Assembly: GCF_037975245.1 (NCBI RefSeq)
Contig: NC_092577.1
Span: forward strand, 36,510,898 to 36,574,897
DNA from: Apostichopus japonicus
Lineage: Eukaryota; Echinodermata; Holothuroidea; Aspidochirotida; Stichopodidae
Length of the DNA: 64,000 nt
Direction of reading: 5' to 3'
A program made the translations under genes and the position numbers. Shown in pieces: positions 1-12,120 of this stretch; position 1 is the stretch's first letter, and the number at the start of each line of letters is the position of its first letter. Below the pieces are notes generated by a model that ran no database searches, was not told the DNA's origin, and was given only the letters and a program-made list of their open reading frames with translations.

Positions 1-2332
1 TTTAGTCATATTAGTTTTATTGTTAGAGGCAGCTGCTATGTCGCTCACCCTTTGCTGAATAATTCTGCAATTAGAAACCAAATTTCTTCATTCTTATCAA
101 GGCATGGACAACTATTTGCAATATGCCAATCATATCTGGGCCAATAGTTTCTTGACCGATATTCAATAGGGTAAGGTCCCCAATGCACATGGCCAGTGTA
201 GCTATCGAATTATCAAATGTGTGGTCGTTAAGAACAGTTCGATCTGGAGAATGCAATCCTTCAGTATCAATAATCAGTAGATACTCAAAGCCAAGTTCTT
301 TATGAAATGCTTTATTCACTTCTAACATTTGTAGGTATAACCCTCTTGTGCATCTACCAGCACGTACCGGAAACCTGACCCCAAACATACTATTCAACAA
401 CGTTGACTTTCCACTACTCTGGATACCAATTATAGACAAAACAAATATTCTTGGGTTGTCAAGCGTATTTTCGAGGTTATTTAAGACGCCTGATATCCAT
501 TTAATGGGAATGTAAGCATTTTCCCCATCTAAAAGTTCCAATGGATATCCTGCAAGAAGTAATTTTGATGCCAGAGTAACAAGCAATTCATTTCCTTCGT
601 GAGCATTTGCAAGGCTTGCTTCATACCATTGTCCTAATTCACGAATAAAGTGTTCGCAACTAATGTTTTTCGCATTAACTTGTTCGCTTTCTTCCAGGAG
701 CTGCTTTTGCAATTCTTTTATGTGATGTTGCAGTTTACTGCGTTCACTGGGCGAAGCTTGCTTCATGGTAGACTTTAGTTTTTGCAGTGAAGTATTCAAC
801 ACGTCGATTCTCTCAACTAATGGAGGAATTTCACGGGCGGCCATCATTTCGATACGTGTTTGAAAAAAAGACATGAAATAATGCAAAAGATCAGTTTCGT
901 CGAGCATAACTGTTTGCAAGTTTTCAAAAAAAACTTGCATTTTGGCAGATAAGCCTTTATCTCTTTGCTTTTTCCTCATATCACGTTTTGTTTTATCCTT
1001 TGCTTCAAACTGATGATGAACAGTTTGTACCCCAGCACACAAACGTTTTTTATCAGCTTCGACCCATTTACCCCATTCGACTTGCAATTGTAAATATGAT
1101 TTTTTTACTTCCTCTATGGATTCAGTGTTCGGAAAGGAGGATTGCATCAGTGTTTTTGCATTGTTATAGGAATCATTTTCCTGATCCACGGTTACTTCAT
1201 TAAAACAAAAGTTTCGCCAGTCTTCAATTGAACGGTAATCTTCACATGTTGTGGAACTGCAGTATTGCATAATCTTCTCACAAATGATTTTTGAAAGGTC
1301 TGTTGCATTACGTTCTACACCGAAATCAACACTATCATCGTTTGCATCGATTTTGAGTGTCTTACTCTTACTGTTGGACTGTTGCTTACGTGTTTGCCTG
1401 CCCTTCTTTTCTTTGTGTACAATCAAATATATCACGAAAACCTTTTTGAATCTTTTCTTTATATCATCAATTGCTGTTTTGTAGCATTCCAATTTGTCTT
1501 TATCTACAAACAGGAATATAGCATTAGCTATCCTGCACATAAACTCACTTTCGGCAGTAAATTCTGTGGCATCACCTCTCAGATTCAACAATAACGTAAC
1601 TTCTTTCAACAACTCCTCGCTTCTGCCGTATGTTGGCAGATACCATTGGGCTTCTATAGATCCAGAACAATAGTAAACGTACTCTTTTTCATCTTCATAA
1701 GACGAAAAATATCGAAACGTTTCATTACCTTGAGCTCTACCAATGACATTATTTAATACAGACGATTTGGAGATTGGAATCTCACCGAATCTTATGAATG
1801 CAGCGGTAAATACACGCTCACTTACCATACGTTTCTCTGGAGCAAGAGATGTTTCATTTTCTTTCCATTTTTTTACAACACGACTTATTGCCCAAGTTAG
1901 CAGCTCTGGTTTCGCGTCATCTCTTACCCCAGGTAATAAGACTGGCACGGCAAGTTGACAAGATGCAAATTTCTCCAGCAAATGTTGTCTTAAATGATTA
2001 TCGGAACAATGAAGAATTGCATATATGAAATCTCTTGCACTTCCTTTTAAGTGAAGTTTCTCTTTCCATGTAATCCTACTATCTAGTGAGGTTAGCTTAC
2101 TGATAAACAAAAAAGGTAAATCTTTTGTTTCAATTTGTGAAATGTCGCTAGGGAACAGCCGTACCTCTGTGGCTGCTTTCAGGGTGAGCTTCCGTGGGAA
2201 ATAGTTCTTTAGACCAACCTCTTCCAAGTATTCCAGAAAATCTTCTTCAGTTTCTTTATCTATCGAATATAAGAGTATAATTAAGTTGATGTCAAAGCCA
2301 ACTCGTAAACATTTGAGACAACACATGTACAA
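1..2332 (-). CDS. Interferon-induced very large GTPase (GVIN/VLIG) homologue, N-terminal part, partial and frameshifted
   Basis: VLIG/GVIN proteins are giant cytosolic dynamin-superfamily-like GTPases, interferon-inducible in vertebrates and expanded in several marine invertebrates. The 753-residue open frame (2332 to 71) has the family's N-terminal block (FPRKLTL near residue 47) and a coiled middle region (about 420-590). Its GTPase start has a P-loop GIQSSGKST at about 636, an RCTRG switch region, and the G3 motif DTEG at about 689. The listed ATG is doubtful: an AG acceptor near 2260, just before the codons for KETEEDFLEYL, suggests the exon starts there and an upstream exon supplies the true N-terminus. 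After MKK the frame hits a stop at 71-73. Shifting by one base gives an open frame to position 1 that reads like the next VLIG block (RVSDIAAASNN). The C-terminal two thirds lie outside the window. Family call is firm; functional status is uncertain. Confidence 0.85.
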
Positions 2333-3282
2333 TACACAATTTTAATGTGTGTCTCTATCTGGAAATATACCAAAATTTTAAATACCTTGTATATAAACGA
2401 ACTAATAACGATGTTGCTAGTCAGGTATAACTTTCCGACTAAGTTTTGCTACATTTATTCTCGGAATCGTTCTTGCAGTAGCGAGAAACGAGGGGAAGTG
2501 ATGGAGAACGTCGCTGTCAACCAACCTAACGTCCAGTGAGTACATGCATCCACAATAATGGCATTGCGGAGCGTGAGAGTTAAGCAAAAGGAACAGGGCT
2601 TACTCTCAAAGCAACCATTATTCATGTCGGTATCTGATCGTTCATTCAAACATTTACAATTTACCAAACACTTAAAAAGGACTAACTGAATATTATTTTT
2701 TCTCTCATGCTGATTGTTTGTGATTTACTATGTCGAACAGTTTATAAAACGATACAAATATTGGAGAAGGACCCATAACGTTTTTCAAAATACGGGATCT
2801 GCACCATACATTGATCAAAGAACTTTCTTTACAGTTTACACGGTCTTTGTAGCAAGAATAAACTCTACTTAATAGCAACTCAGTGACAAACGGCTTTGGA
2901 AATGTTTTACGCACACATAAAACGTAGTTTGCGGACAACTATGCACTGAAGCAAAGAAATATCGATATGATCCCGGTAACGTAATACACACATATTATAT
3001 GTAGACTATTTCCCACAAAGTTTCTTTAACGAACATGCGAAAAATAAAGCTACAAGCAACTTCTATAGATGAATACAGGGAGACATGACAGAAATCAACA
3101 ACAAGGGATGCCAAGCAAAAGGAGCAGTAGAAACAGAGCATAATATACTGAACGTGTATAGAAATAACATCTATGAAACAACTACACTGTTGATGGAGCG
3201 ATATATCAGGTTTATACTGCAACAAAATCATTTATAGATAAAGCTGAACTGCTAGATTGCCTTGCGATGGCATTATCACTTG
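2333..3282. other. Intergenic or upstream-intron sequence, no supported feature
   Basis: This AT-rich stretch lies upstream of the GVIN-like exon. Short open frames here have no recognisable domain. If the GVIN-like exon is preceded by an intron, part of this interval is that intron. I see no repeat structure. Confidence 0.4.
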
Positions 3283-4156
3283 TACGATGGCCCATTAGGG
3301 CCATGGTGAATAAAACAAATTGTCAAGTATAAAAAAAAAATTGACAAGTGAAAAGTGAAAGTGGAAAATAAATCTGTCATTACAGATTAATCACACATAG
3401 ATGGAATGCCATTGTACGGAGACTTTGACGTGCCATATTACAGCTTCTATGAGCGAAATGTCAGTTACGGATTGCAAGCAAATGAATTTTTGGGTCGATT
3501 TATGCTGTATTCCTGTAACTATGAGGAAACGACTATGGTAGTGTGTTTATGTTGGCAAGACACCTCAAGCAAAGAGTGTGGAACGCCAAAACCAACCAAA
3601 ACGCAGTACAAAATTATGTGAACCTTATATGTTAATAAAATGTTCCCGCCACATAATGACGTGGAACTGTATAAATCCATACGTGGCACCATTGGCACCG
3701 CCAAATTTTAAGAACGCAATCTTTGTTACGACAGATTAAATAATCTGTTACGACAGATTAAATAATCTGTTACGACAGATTAAATAATCTCTCACGACAG
3801 ATTAAATAATCTGTTATGACAAATTAAATAATCTCTCACGACAGATTAATTAATCTGTTACGACAGATTAAATAATCTGTTACGGCAGATTAAATAATCT
3901 GTTACGACAGATTAAATAATCTGTTACGACAGATTAAATAATCTGTTACGACAGATAAAATAATCTGTTACGACAGATTAAATAATCTGTTACGACAGAT
4001 TAAATAATCTGTTACGACAGATTAAATAATCTGTTACGACAGAATAAATAGTCTGTTACGACAGATTAATTGATTTGTTGGAATTTTTTTTCACTTGTCA
4101 ATTTCTTGTTTTTTCTTGACAATTTTTTTTCAATATGGCCCAAATGGGCCATCGTA
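3283..4156. mobile_element. Non-autonomous inverted-repeat DNA element (MITE/foldback type), TA-flanked
   Basis: The ends are imperfect inverted repeats of about 70-75 bp. The left end reads TACGATGGCCCATTAGGGCC, then runs including AATTGTCAAG and ATTGACAAGTGAAAA. The right end, reverse complemented, reads TACGATGGCCCATTTGGGCC and then the same two blocks in order. Both termini abut TA, compatible with a TA target duplication. The inner TGGCCCATTAGGGCCA segment is itself palindromic. The interior holds a 22-bp minisatellite (separate entry) and no transposase frame. Superfamily is not assigned. Confidence 0.8.
3722..4076. repeat. 22-bp palindromic minisatellite inside the element
   Basis: About 16 tandem units of roughly 22 bp follow the pattern AATCTGTTACGACAGATTAA. 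Each unit is self-complementary (AATCTGT, loop TACG, ACAGATT). A single diverged unit (AATCTGTCATTACAGATT) sits near 3371-3389 just inside the left inverted repeat. The array may therefore have expanded from a subterminal motif of the element. Confidence 0.9.
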
Positions 4157-6354
4157 CACTTGAAGTAGAATTCGTGCCTAAAAACGTTTTCAATAACACT
4201 GAGTTAACAAGTGTAATTCAATTGAAAACTTGTTTATGTTCTCAAAGAGATTTGTCTAAGTCAGTCAAAGCTCTAAGCATTAGCTTTGTTCTTTTGAACC
4301 CTTCACTACATTTAGTGTGTTTGCCAACATTTTGTCTGAGCTTCTTTGTGTGGATTGCTGATTGCTTTCTCCAAAGATCTTGTACTGGTATGCGTGTGTG
4401 TGTGTGTGTGACAGAGAGAGAGATGGAGAGAGAGAAGTTTGGGGGGTAGGGTGTTGTATAATTTTATTCCCACATGTACGTGGGAAATATTACAAGTAGC
4501 TGTAGCCTAAATGTCGTGCATTGCCTTACCGGGAAATTCTTGTTCCGACTCACTGGTGTTGTTCTCTATATTGCCGGCCATCTGATGAATGAATGGTTAA
4601 AGAGGAAAAGGCGTGTTCAAATGTTATTTACAACATGACGTTTCAATTACTCCCGAGACCATATCATTGACTCCTAACCTTCACATACAGTTAAAAGAGT
4701 TTGACATTGTGGTCATAAATTGCATTTTAGCCAAAAGTACCAAGATGGATGTATGAAGAAACCTGTTTGTCGTGCACATGTGTCTATATTGATCTCAAAT
4801 TTAAGTTAGTTTAACATAACATTTAAGTAATTTATTGGTCGTCAAGTTTATCTATTATTATTCAACATACAACTGGGATTTAGCAACTGAGGCACCTCCA
4901 TTTAGAAATAGGTCAACTACAAAACTTTGTAGTAGTTAATCTTAACAATAGAGACATTTCTGGTAAGTGTGGTATTCAATGAAACTGCAACTGAACGTGT
5001 AAAATCCATTAGATCAGTCAGCAAAACAGAATTGATTAAGTTAAGAGCTGATATTAGAGGGCATGTGACAATTAAGAAGATACTGAAATAAGCTCTAAAC
5101 ATTTAGCTTAACACAGTTGATCCACAAAAGACAGCAACACAAGAAGAACATTTTTGGTAAGAGTGGTTTTCAATGAACTGAAAAGCAATTCTCCGTTTAG
5201 GATATTAAAATGTATTCCTGCAAGTACAAGCTGGTGCTATCATCAATTTAACTTAAGGGATCATTCTAGACAGCAAATGGGACATCTGTGCACAGTACTG
5301 TTTATAATGATCTTACGTGCAGCTATAACTATCTGAAACAATCTTTCCAAGTCTCCAATGAATACAACGTTGTGAGGAAGGAAAACCAAGTGATCAAAAT
5401 AATGTTACTCTCTTGACAATAGTAACACATAATGTTATCGAATATCGTAACCAACAATGAAGAATGACTTATCGAGTGCAATACAATTTGTGTAAAATAT
5501 TCTATTCACATGATTCTATTCAACAGTACATAATATTAAAAGTACCTCATCGATATTTTGCTAAGAAGTCGTCCCTGCAGCAGCGTCGATCACATCATCT
5601 TCATCCGGGTTCTCTGTTTCCATTACGGTTAGGTTTCGCCGTCCTCCTTTAATAATCAACAAAGCAGAATGAATCAAAGTAATTCTTCCAAATTGAACTC
5701 CCATAATAATTATTTTAATCATTGCATTTGAGCTGACAATAGCAACCGTTTCGCTTGTTTTAATAAAATTTTAAATCGTTCGAAGGAAATAATTTGAATC
5801 AACAGGGAAAGATGAGGTATAGACTTGGTGTGGGGTTCATTTTATGTGTTGACTTTAATGGTTTCAAAATATACGCCGAGAGTATGACAGTATAAGAAAA
5901 AAACTGTTTTGTTTTTTCCTTTCTTCCATTGAGGTAAAACGAATCCATCGTTGTTTGCTATCCTGTTTAATGCGTCGGTCTTATAAGAGTGGTCTTGCTC
6001 TTCAGTATTTTTGGAAGCTTTGTTGTAGAAATATTGCTGTAACTAAGACTTTTACATTAGTTCTGTGACAATGCGTTGTACTTATTAGATGCTAAATATG
6101 CTTAAAATTGTCACATTGTCTGGAATATTGGAAGGCATCAGTATTTTATTTCCATTTAAAATCTCTTCAACCTACTGGTGTTTGTAATACATGTTTTTAC
6201 TCTCATAAAGTAGATTGGCGTCGTTGGAAGTAGACAAACTGTGTGTGGTGAAGCGTTAAATATTGCAAAGTAATGTATAGTTAGTGTCATAATGTGTGTG
6301 TTGCTGCTATGGTGTTTTTAGCCAAAGTTAACTTTTAACATATAGTTACTTTCG
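4157..6354. other. Intergenic AT-rich sequence
   Basis: A (GT)n(GA)n microsatellite lies at about 4388-4437. A weak duplicated motif (TGGTAAG..TGGT.TTCAATGAA) occurs near 4950 and 5153, about 200 bp apart. No coding exon is supported; short open frames lack family features. Confidence 0.4.
4388..4437. repeat. (GT)n/(GA)n compound microsatellite
   Basis: A run of alternating GT is followed directly by an AGAGAG run. It is a simple sequence with no gene evidence. Confidence 0.85.
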
Positions 6355-7440
6355 CAAACACAATTCCACCAAGAAAGTAAAAAGATTAGTTAACATTTCT
6401 AGTACAATGGCTTCAATGACTTCTATTTATCAGACGTTTATTGTTGCTTTGCAACGTCCACTTCTTTTAATACATTTTGTATTCTTAATCAGTAACATCA
6501 TGCATGGACCTAGCAGTTAGACGTTACGTAAGTGTTAATATCGACGTCACAGTGTTATGACATTGGCTTGCCAACTAGTATAACTGTCATTCGTTGTTTC
6601 GATTCCCTGAATCACTGCTCTTAGGATACTATTACTAACATTGCGCATATTTGGCCGTGATGTCCGCTTAACGCAATATTATTAATAACATTAATGCCAG
6701 CGTTGCTAAATGAGGTTAGCGTTGTTGATCGCACTCTTGTCAGTATACTTCAGGCTGAAACTTTTCTTTCTCAGAAATTTTGACATAATAATTACCAAGT
6801 GGTGTTTACACAGAAGGGCTTGTATATCATATTTGATCTCATTCGTTTGCTTCGAACTAGCACGGCAGATAGCTAGGATTGGTATCAAGCTTGCTGAGAT
6901 ACATTTTTTTCAACTTATTTTCATTCACCGGTGGGAATACCGTGCAATTATACTTATGTTTGTGAACGATCAGCTGAGGAGCACATGCCAATCAGATTCG
7001 AGAAGTTTGAACAAGTATAAATGAGAAAAGAATAAGAATGATCAGACATTGATTCGTGCTGTCGTTTAGCTGTTTAACATTATGAATATATGTGAATGCT
7101 GATCGATGTGAAGAAGTAAATATCAAACCTACCTGTAATGCTATTATCGATGAGCGAGATCTTCAATTGCAGATACAGCCAGGATTTGAAAGCTGGAAAT
7201 ATGGCGTTGTCTGATTCGAGCCGTCAAATGGCAAATTCTTCGGCAGGTGGATTCTTATATGCGGATGATTATCTGTGGTATTTTAATTAGTTGCAGTGAG
7301 TTCCAATCAAATAGTCAGTTTCCTTCGTCAACGAAACTTAAACTGCATGAATATTCAGATGATATTAGCTATGGGAATAATATGTTTACTCAAACTAATA
7401 TATACATAACCTTATAAGGATACCATTGCTGCTGCTGGGT
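6355..7440. repeat. Copy A of a duplicated interspersed repeat
   Basis: The segment aligns in order with 8538-9835. Shared blocks include AAGAAAGTAAAAA, TACATTTTGTATTC, GATACTATTACTAACATT and GATGTCCGCTTAACGC in the first half. The second half shares CAGATTCGAGAAGTTTGAAC, GATCGATGTGAA and CAGATACAGCCAGGAT. Divergence is substantial, so the duplication is old. No frame is conserved between copies, so it is probably a non-coding repeat. Confidence 0.75.
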
Positions 7441-8537
7441 CCTACAAATGCTATCAGCAAATCATATCCGTTGTTTATAGCCAGCAATAAAGTTCAGATA
7501 AACTAATATGTGCATAAAATCATATTGAACAGTTGTTTTATTTTCGGTTTGGTGCCCGGAGATGACGTATTTGTAACAGCCAATCAGTGGGAACCAGGCT
7601 GATCGTCTGCCAGTGACAGTTTTATGTTTTTCGTTGGACTTTGGATTGCTGGGCATGTCGGTAGGCTACGTTTACACTTCTTTATTAAACTACTTATTAA
7701 TTTGTAAATAATGAAAGTGAAAATAGAACAGCTAATGATGTCAAATCATTGTGTAATGGAATATGGAGCTAATTAATACCTTATTTTTGTATTTTGGTCC
7801 ATGGTTGGGCCGAGGTTTGGTGCCTGGAATCTTTATTAGGCAGGGAGGTCAAAATTTTGCGGATCGCTGTTATAATGTATCTATATTCGTATCTATACAA
7901 AGTTATACTGCAAAGGGTTTCTTTTCTGCAGTTATTTAATGCTGTTTATTACGTTCCGAATATTTTTAATACTAATATGCTCATAAACACAAAATGTACT
8001 TAATAGTTAATCAACGGTCCACGACGTTTATCACTGGATAATGCGAGAACAGTGGTATAACTCAGCCGTAGGGCGAGTGCATCCGGCGATAGGGTTATAT
8101 CGCTGTGAGTGCATTAAGTAACGGTTATTGGCCTTAACTACGGATACATACTTAGTACACTATATACTACACCAGGATTTCCCTACTATATCCCCCCCCC
8201 CCACACGAACCCCCTGTGGATGTCAGAGTTGTCCACGAACCCCAACTTTTCGAGACACGATCTGAGTCATTATTATACTATAATACGCTTAACAGTGCTT
8301 CGTAAAAGATCAAGTTCATAGTATAATATTGTAATGGGAAAAAAAGAGTTTGTCGATAGGTACGATTTTTGTACATTACTAAATTATATGATATATCAGA
8401 TTTTAGTTCAACAAAAAAGTACTCTAGTTTTGACTTTCAGAAACGTCTCACGAATCGCCTGGGATGGACTCGCGCACCATCTGGGGGTTCATGCACCCCA
8501 GTCAGGGAACCCCTGTACTACACTGTGCTATATAGTT
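7441..8537. other. Spacer between repeat copies A and B
   Basis: A stretch at about 8043-8112 (TATAACTCAGCCGTAGGGCG, then GGGTTATATC) vaguely resembles tRNA A- and B-boxes and could be a decayed SINE head. A C homopolymer lies near 8192-8202. No coding exon is supported. Confidence 0.35.
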
Positions 8538-9835
8538 ACACACTTCCGTCAAGAAAGTAAAAAACTTTTGAAGTACAATGGATTCATTGACTTCAACTGT
8601 TTGAACCAGGACAAGAAGCATTACTTCTTTTGGAGAATGACGTTTACTGTTGCTTGAAACGTCCATTTCTTATATACATTTTGTATTCCTGATCATTAAC
8701 GGCATGCCTAGACCCAGTAGTTGGACGTAACGTAACTGTTGTTATCCACAGTGTTCTGACATTGGCTAGACAACTGGGGCGTAGAACTGTCTTTCGTAGG
8801 TTCAATACCTTGAATCGCTGCTCTAAAGACATTTGAACAGTGCTTCGTTTGTTGATTCGAAGCCTCAAATAACATTTGATACTATTACTAACATTACGCG
8901 TTTTTGGGGTCTCGATGTCCGCTTAACGCTATATTATTAATATCATTAATCATATAAATAATAATAATAACTAAGATTTATGATGCGCTAATTATAAACA
9001 AAATAGTTGTCAAAAGCGCCGTACATTATAGTTTGAATAGAAAGAAAAGCAAAAGCAATAATGCAACAATGAAAAATAATTACAAATCAAATTGATAAAA
9101 AAATGTTTAGCATAGAGGTATGCTTTAAGTTTAGATTTGAAAAGTGATTTAATAGGTATACATTTTAAATGGTTTGAGAGGGAATTTCACAATTTGGGAC
9201 CAGAAACTGATAAAGCACGGTTTGCATAGGTTGCCCCATTGGTTCTACGTACTAGGAGGGTAATGAATTTTGACTGACGGGTGACACGCTTGTATTGTTT
9301 TACTAAGAGAAGTTCGGTAAGGTATTTTGGAGATAACTTGTTATAAATACAATTGTGGATTAAAATAAGGACACGGCAAGTCAGATTCGAGAAGTTTGAA
9401 CACGTATAAATGAATAAGGAATAAGAATTGTCAGACATTGATTCGTGCTGTCGTTTAACAGTTAACATTATGAATATATGTGAATTTTGATCGATGTGAA
9501 AAGTGAAGTAAATGTCAAACTTACCTGTAATGCTTTTATCGAGGAGCGAGATCTTCCATTGCAGATACAGCCAGGATGTAAAAGCTATGTGGAGTTGTTT
9601 GATTCGAACCGTCCAATGGCAAATTCTTCGGCAAGTGGATTCTTATATGAGGATCCTTATCTGTGGTATTTTAATTGGTTGCAGTGAGTTCCGAACCCTA
9701 TATGGGCAGTTCCTTTGTCCAACACAACTTAAACTGCATGAATATTCATATGTTATTCGCTATGGGAATATTGTGTTTATTCAAAGTGATATACATAACC
9801 TTATTAGGATAACGATGCTGTAATTGGTTTCTACA
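8538..9835. repeat. Copy B of the duplicated repeat, interrupted by a LINE fragment
   Basis: It is collinear with copy A, but the middle (about 8945-9378) is unrelated to copy A and is explained by a 5'-truncated LINE remnant. After the LINE the homology resumes at CAGATTCGAGAAGTTTGAAC. A tRNA-like stretch lies near 8755-8820 and in copy A near 6555-6620. Confidence 0.75.
8945..9378 (-). pseudogene. Degenerate non-LTR retrotransposon (LINE, L2/CR1-like) reverse transcriptase 3' end
   Basis: On the minus strand the translation reads like the conserved tail of L2/CR1-group LINE ORF2. It shows a KLSPKYLTELL-type motif, then TYANRALSVSGPKL, a stop where the family has Trp (LWNSL), then NSLSNHLKCIPIKSLFKSKLKAYL. 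The stop is TGA at 9187-9189, consistent with a TGG to TGA change. The 3' end finishes in an ATT-rich microsatellite tail near 8950-8970, as many LINEs of this group do. Only about 430 bp remain, so the insertion is 5'-truncated and dead. Confidence 0.75.
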
Positions 9836-10344
9836 TATGCGATCAGCAAATCATATCAGTTGCCAACAAAAATCCAGATTACCTTATACGTGCATAATAT
9901 ATGATGCAGTGAAACGTAAACGTCATCAGTAATTACTATACCTACAAGAACAAACAAAATACCTACATACATTAACGGTTCATTTATTTAGCTGCCAACG
10001 TGAATTACAACAACCGATGTGATTTGACATTTAAGCAGTGAAAAGTTTGTCGCACTTGTTTTCATGTTACTCTGTATAAGTAACTTTTTAAAAAAGTCTC
10101 CCAGGAAAGAATCTGGGCACGAAAACCAAACTACCGAACGACTGATCCGCTCTCAACCCCAGTCCCCTTGCATCGGGACTGTGACTGTGTGATCATCGTC
10201 GGGTGTGCATCACCATTCGAAAGGTAACAGATACTACACATGATCTTTGCCAAAGGGCCGAGAAGCGATAAGTAGCTGCTCCAGTTATTCCTTAACTTGT
10301 AGAAATTTTTGAGGGGGGGTGGGGGGGTGACACATATCACATAG

Positions 10345-10650
10345 CGAAGTAAATATCAAACTTACCTGGAATGCTATCATCGATGAGCAAGATTTCCATT
10401 GCAGATACAGCCAGGATGTGAACGCTGGAAATATGGCGTTGTCTGATTCTAATGGCAAATTCTGGGGCAATTATGTCAGGATCCTTATATGTGGTACTTC
10501 ATGAGGTTGCAGTGAGTTCCAATCAAACGACCAGTTCCTTTTTCAAACGAACTTAAACTGCATGAATATTTAGATGCTATAAGCTCTTGGAATAATATGT
10601 TTATTCAAAGTGATATACATAACCTTATTAGGATAACGTGGCAGCATTCG
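10345..10650. repeat. Copy C (partial) of the duplicated repeat
   Basis: It shares AAGTAAATATCAAACTTACC, GATACAGCCAGGAT and AAACTGCATGAATATT with copies A and B. It lacks the first half of the unit. Adjacent sequence at about 10735-10890 shares TTAAACAGCATGAATATGCA and TGGGCAGTTCCTT and is a further fragment. Confidence 0.7.
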
Positions 10651-10734
10651 GTTCCTACAAGTGCGATCAATACGATATTAACGACAGCAAATCTAAGGAG
10701 TTAGTTGTGTTACCAACATAACCTTATACTTGCA

Positions 10735-10890
10735 GTTCATTTGTCAAACGCAACGCCAATTAAACAGCATGAATATGCAGATGCTATTTGTTATCAATTT
10801 GTTTGTTATTCGAAGTGTTATACATGTATCCTTATTAGCATAATATTGCTGTAACTAGCTGTGCTTATAACATTAATGGGCAGTTCCTTG
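10735..10890. repeat. Fragment D of the duplicated repeat
   Basis: A shorter and more diverged match to the 3' part of copies A-C. The GCAGTTCC/CATGAATAT/TTATTAG blocks appear in the same order. Confidence 0.5.
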
Positions 10891-11438
10891 GTCCACTATT
10901 GTATCGCTATGCTAGGTAGAAAAAGGTGCAGTCAATCGATAAGTTTGTAAGCCAGTTCGCAAAATTTCGTTGTCATGCCGCGAATGGTATTTCTTACATA
11001 TAAAAGCTTTGTTGAAATAAGTTGTTCATAAATTGCTGAAGTCAGTGATTCATAAATTGTTTTTGAGCAAAAGTTTAACAGAAACTTTATTTATTCGTTT
11101 GATAAATTACTAGGCCTGTGTTGTAAAGCGCTATTTGGGGGCCTAGAGGGGCGACCTTAAGCGGGAAAAGCAACGTAAATGTAAACAACAAAAACGTCCA
11201 ATTAAGTTGTTTAACTGCAATCTATTCCACAATTCGATAAAACGCCCAAACCACGAGGAACAGGCAGCTACAAAAGGATGCAAGGAGCAGTCTACAATAT
11301 GCTTCCTTGCAATTTAACTCGGCTAACTGTAATCCACCAACACTGCAATTAAAAAGTTAGGCAATAGCAACCAATCTTCAAGTGCAATATCACTCAGTTC
11401 GAAAGACCATTTTGTAACATTGTCATTCCTTTGAACTG
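10891..11438. other. Intergenic sequence, no supported feature
   Basis: Unique-looking AT-rich sequence without a recognisable exon or repeat. It could be upstream intron of the arylsulfatase gene that follows, but no catalytic-site exon (Cys-x-Pro-Ser-Arg) was found here. Confidence 0.35.
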
Positions 11439-11805
<367 letters not shown>

Positions 11806-11859
11806 TACGCTCTGTCCAATGGACATAGAGCACTCTGCGCCAAGATAGACGCCAACCTA

Positions 11860-11989
<130 letters not shown>

Positions 11990-12120
11990 CTGGAACGGCG
12001 TAACCGATTACTTTTTGCAATCGATGACTATCACAGCATGCATATCCGTGTGTTTCTCAGTCAGCTTAAGCAAGCATACGTATGCTACACCGTACAAAAT
12101 ATATGATGTGAGTATATGAG

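Noticed and set aside
3722-4076. CRISPR-like regular repeat
   Set aside because: Units are contiguous with no unique spacers, and the genome is eukaryotic.
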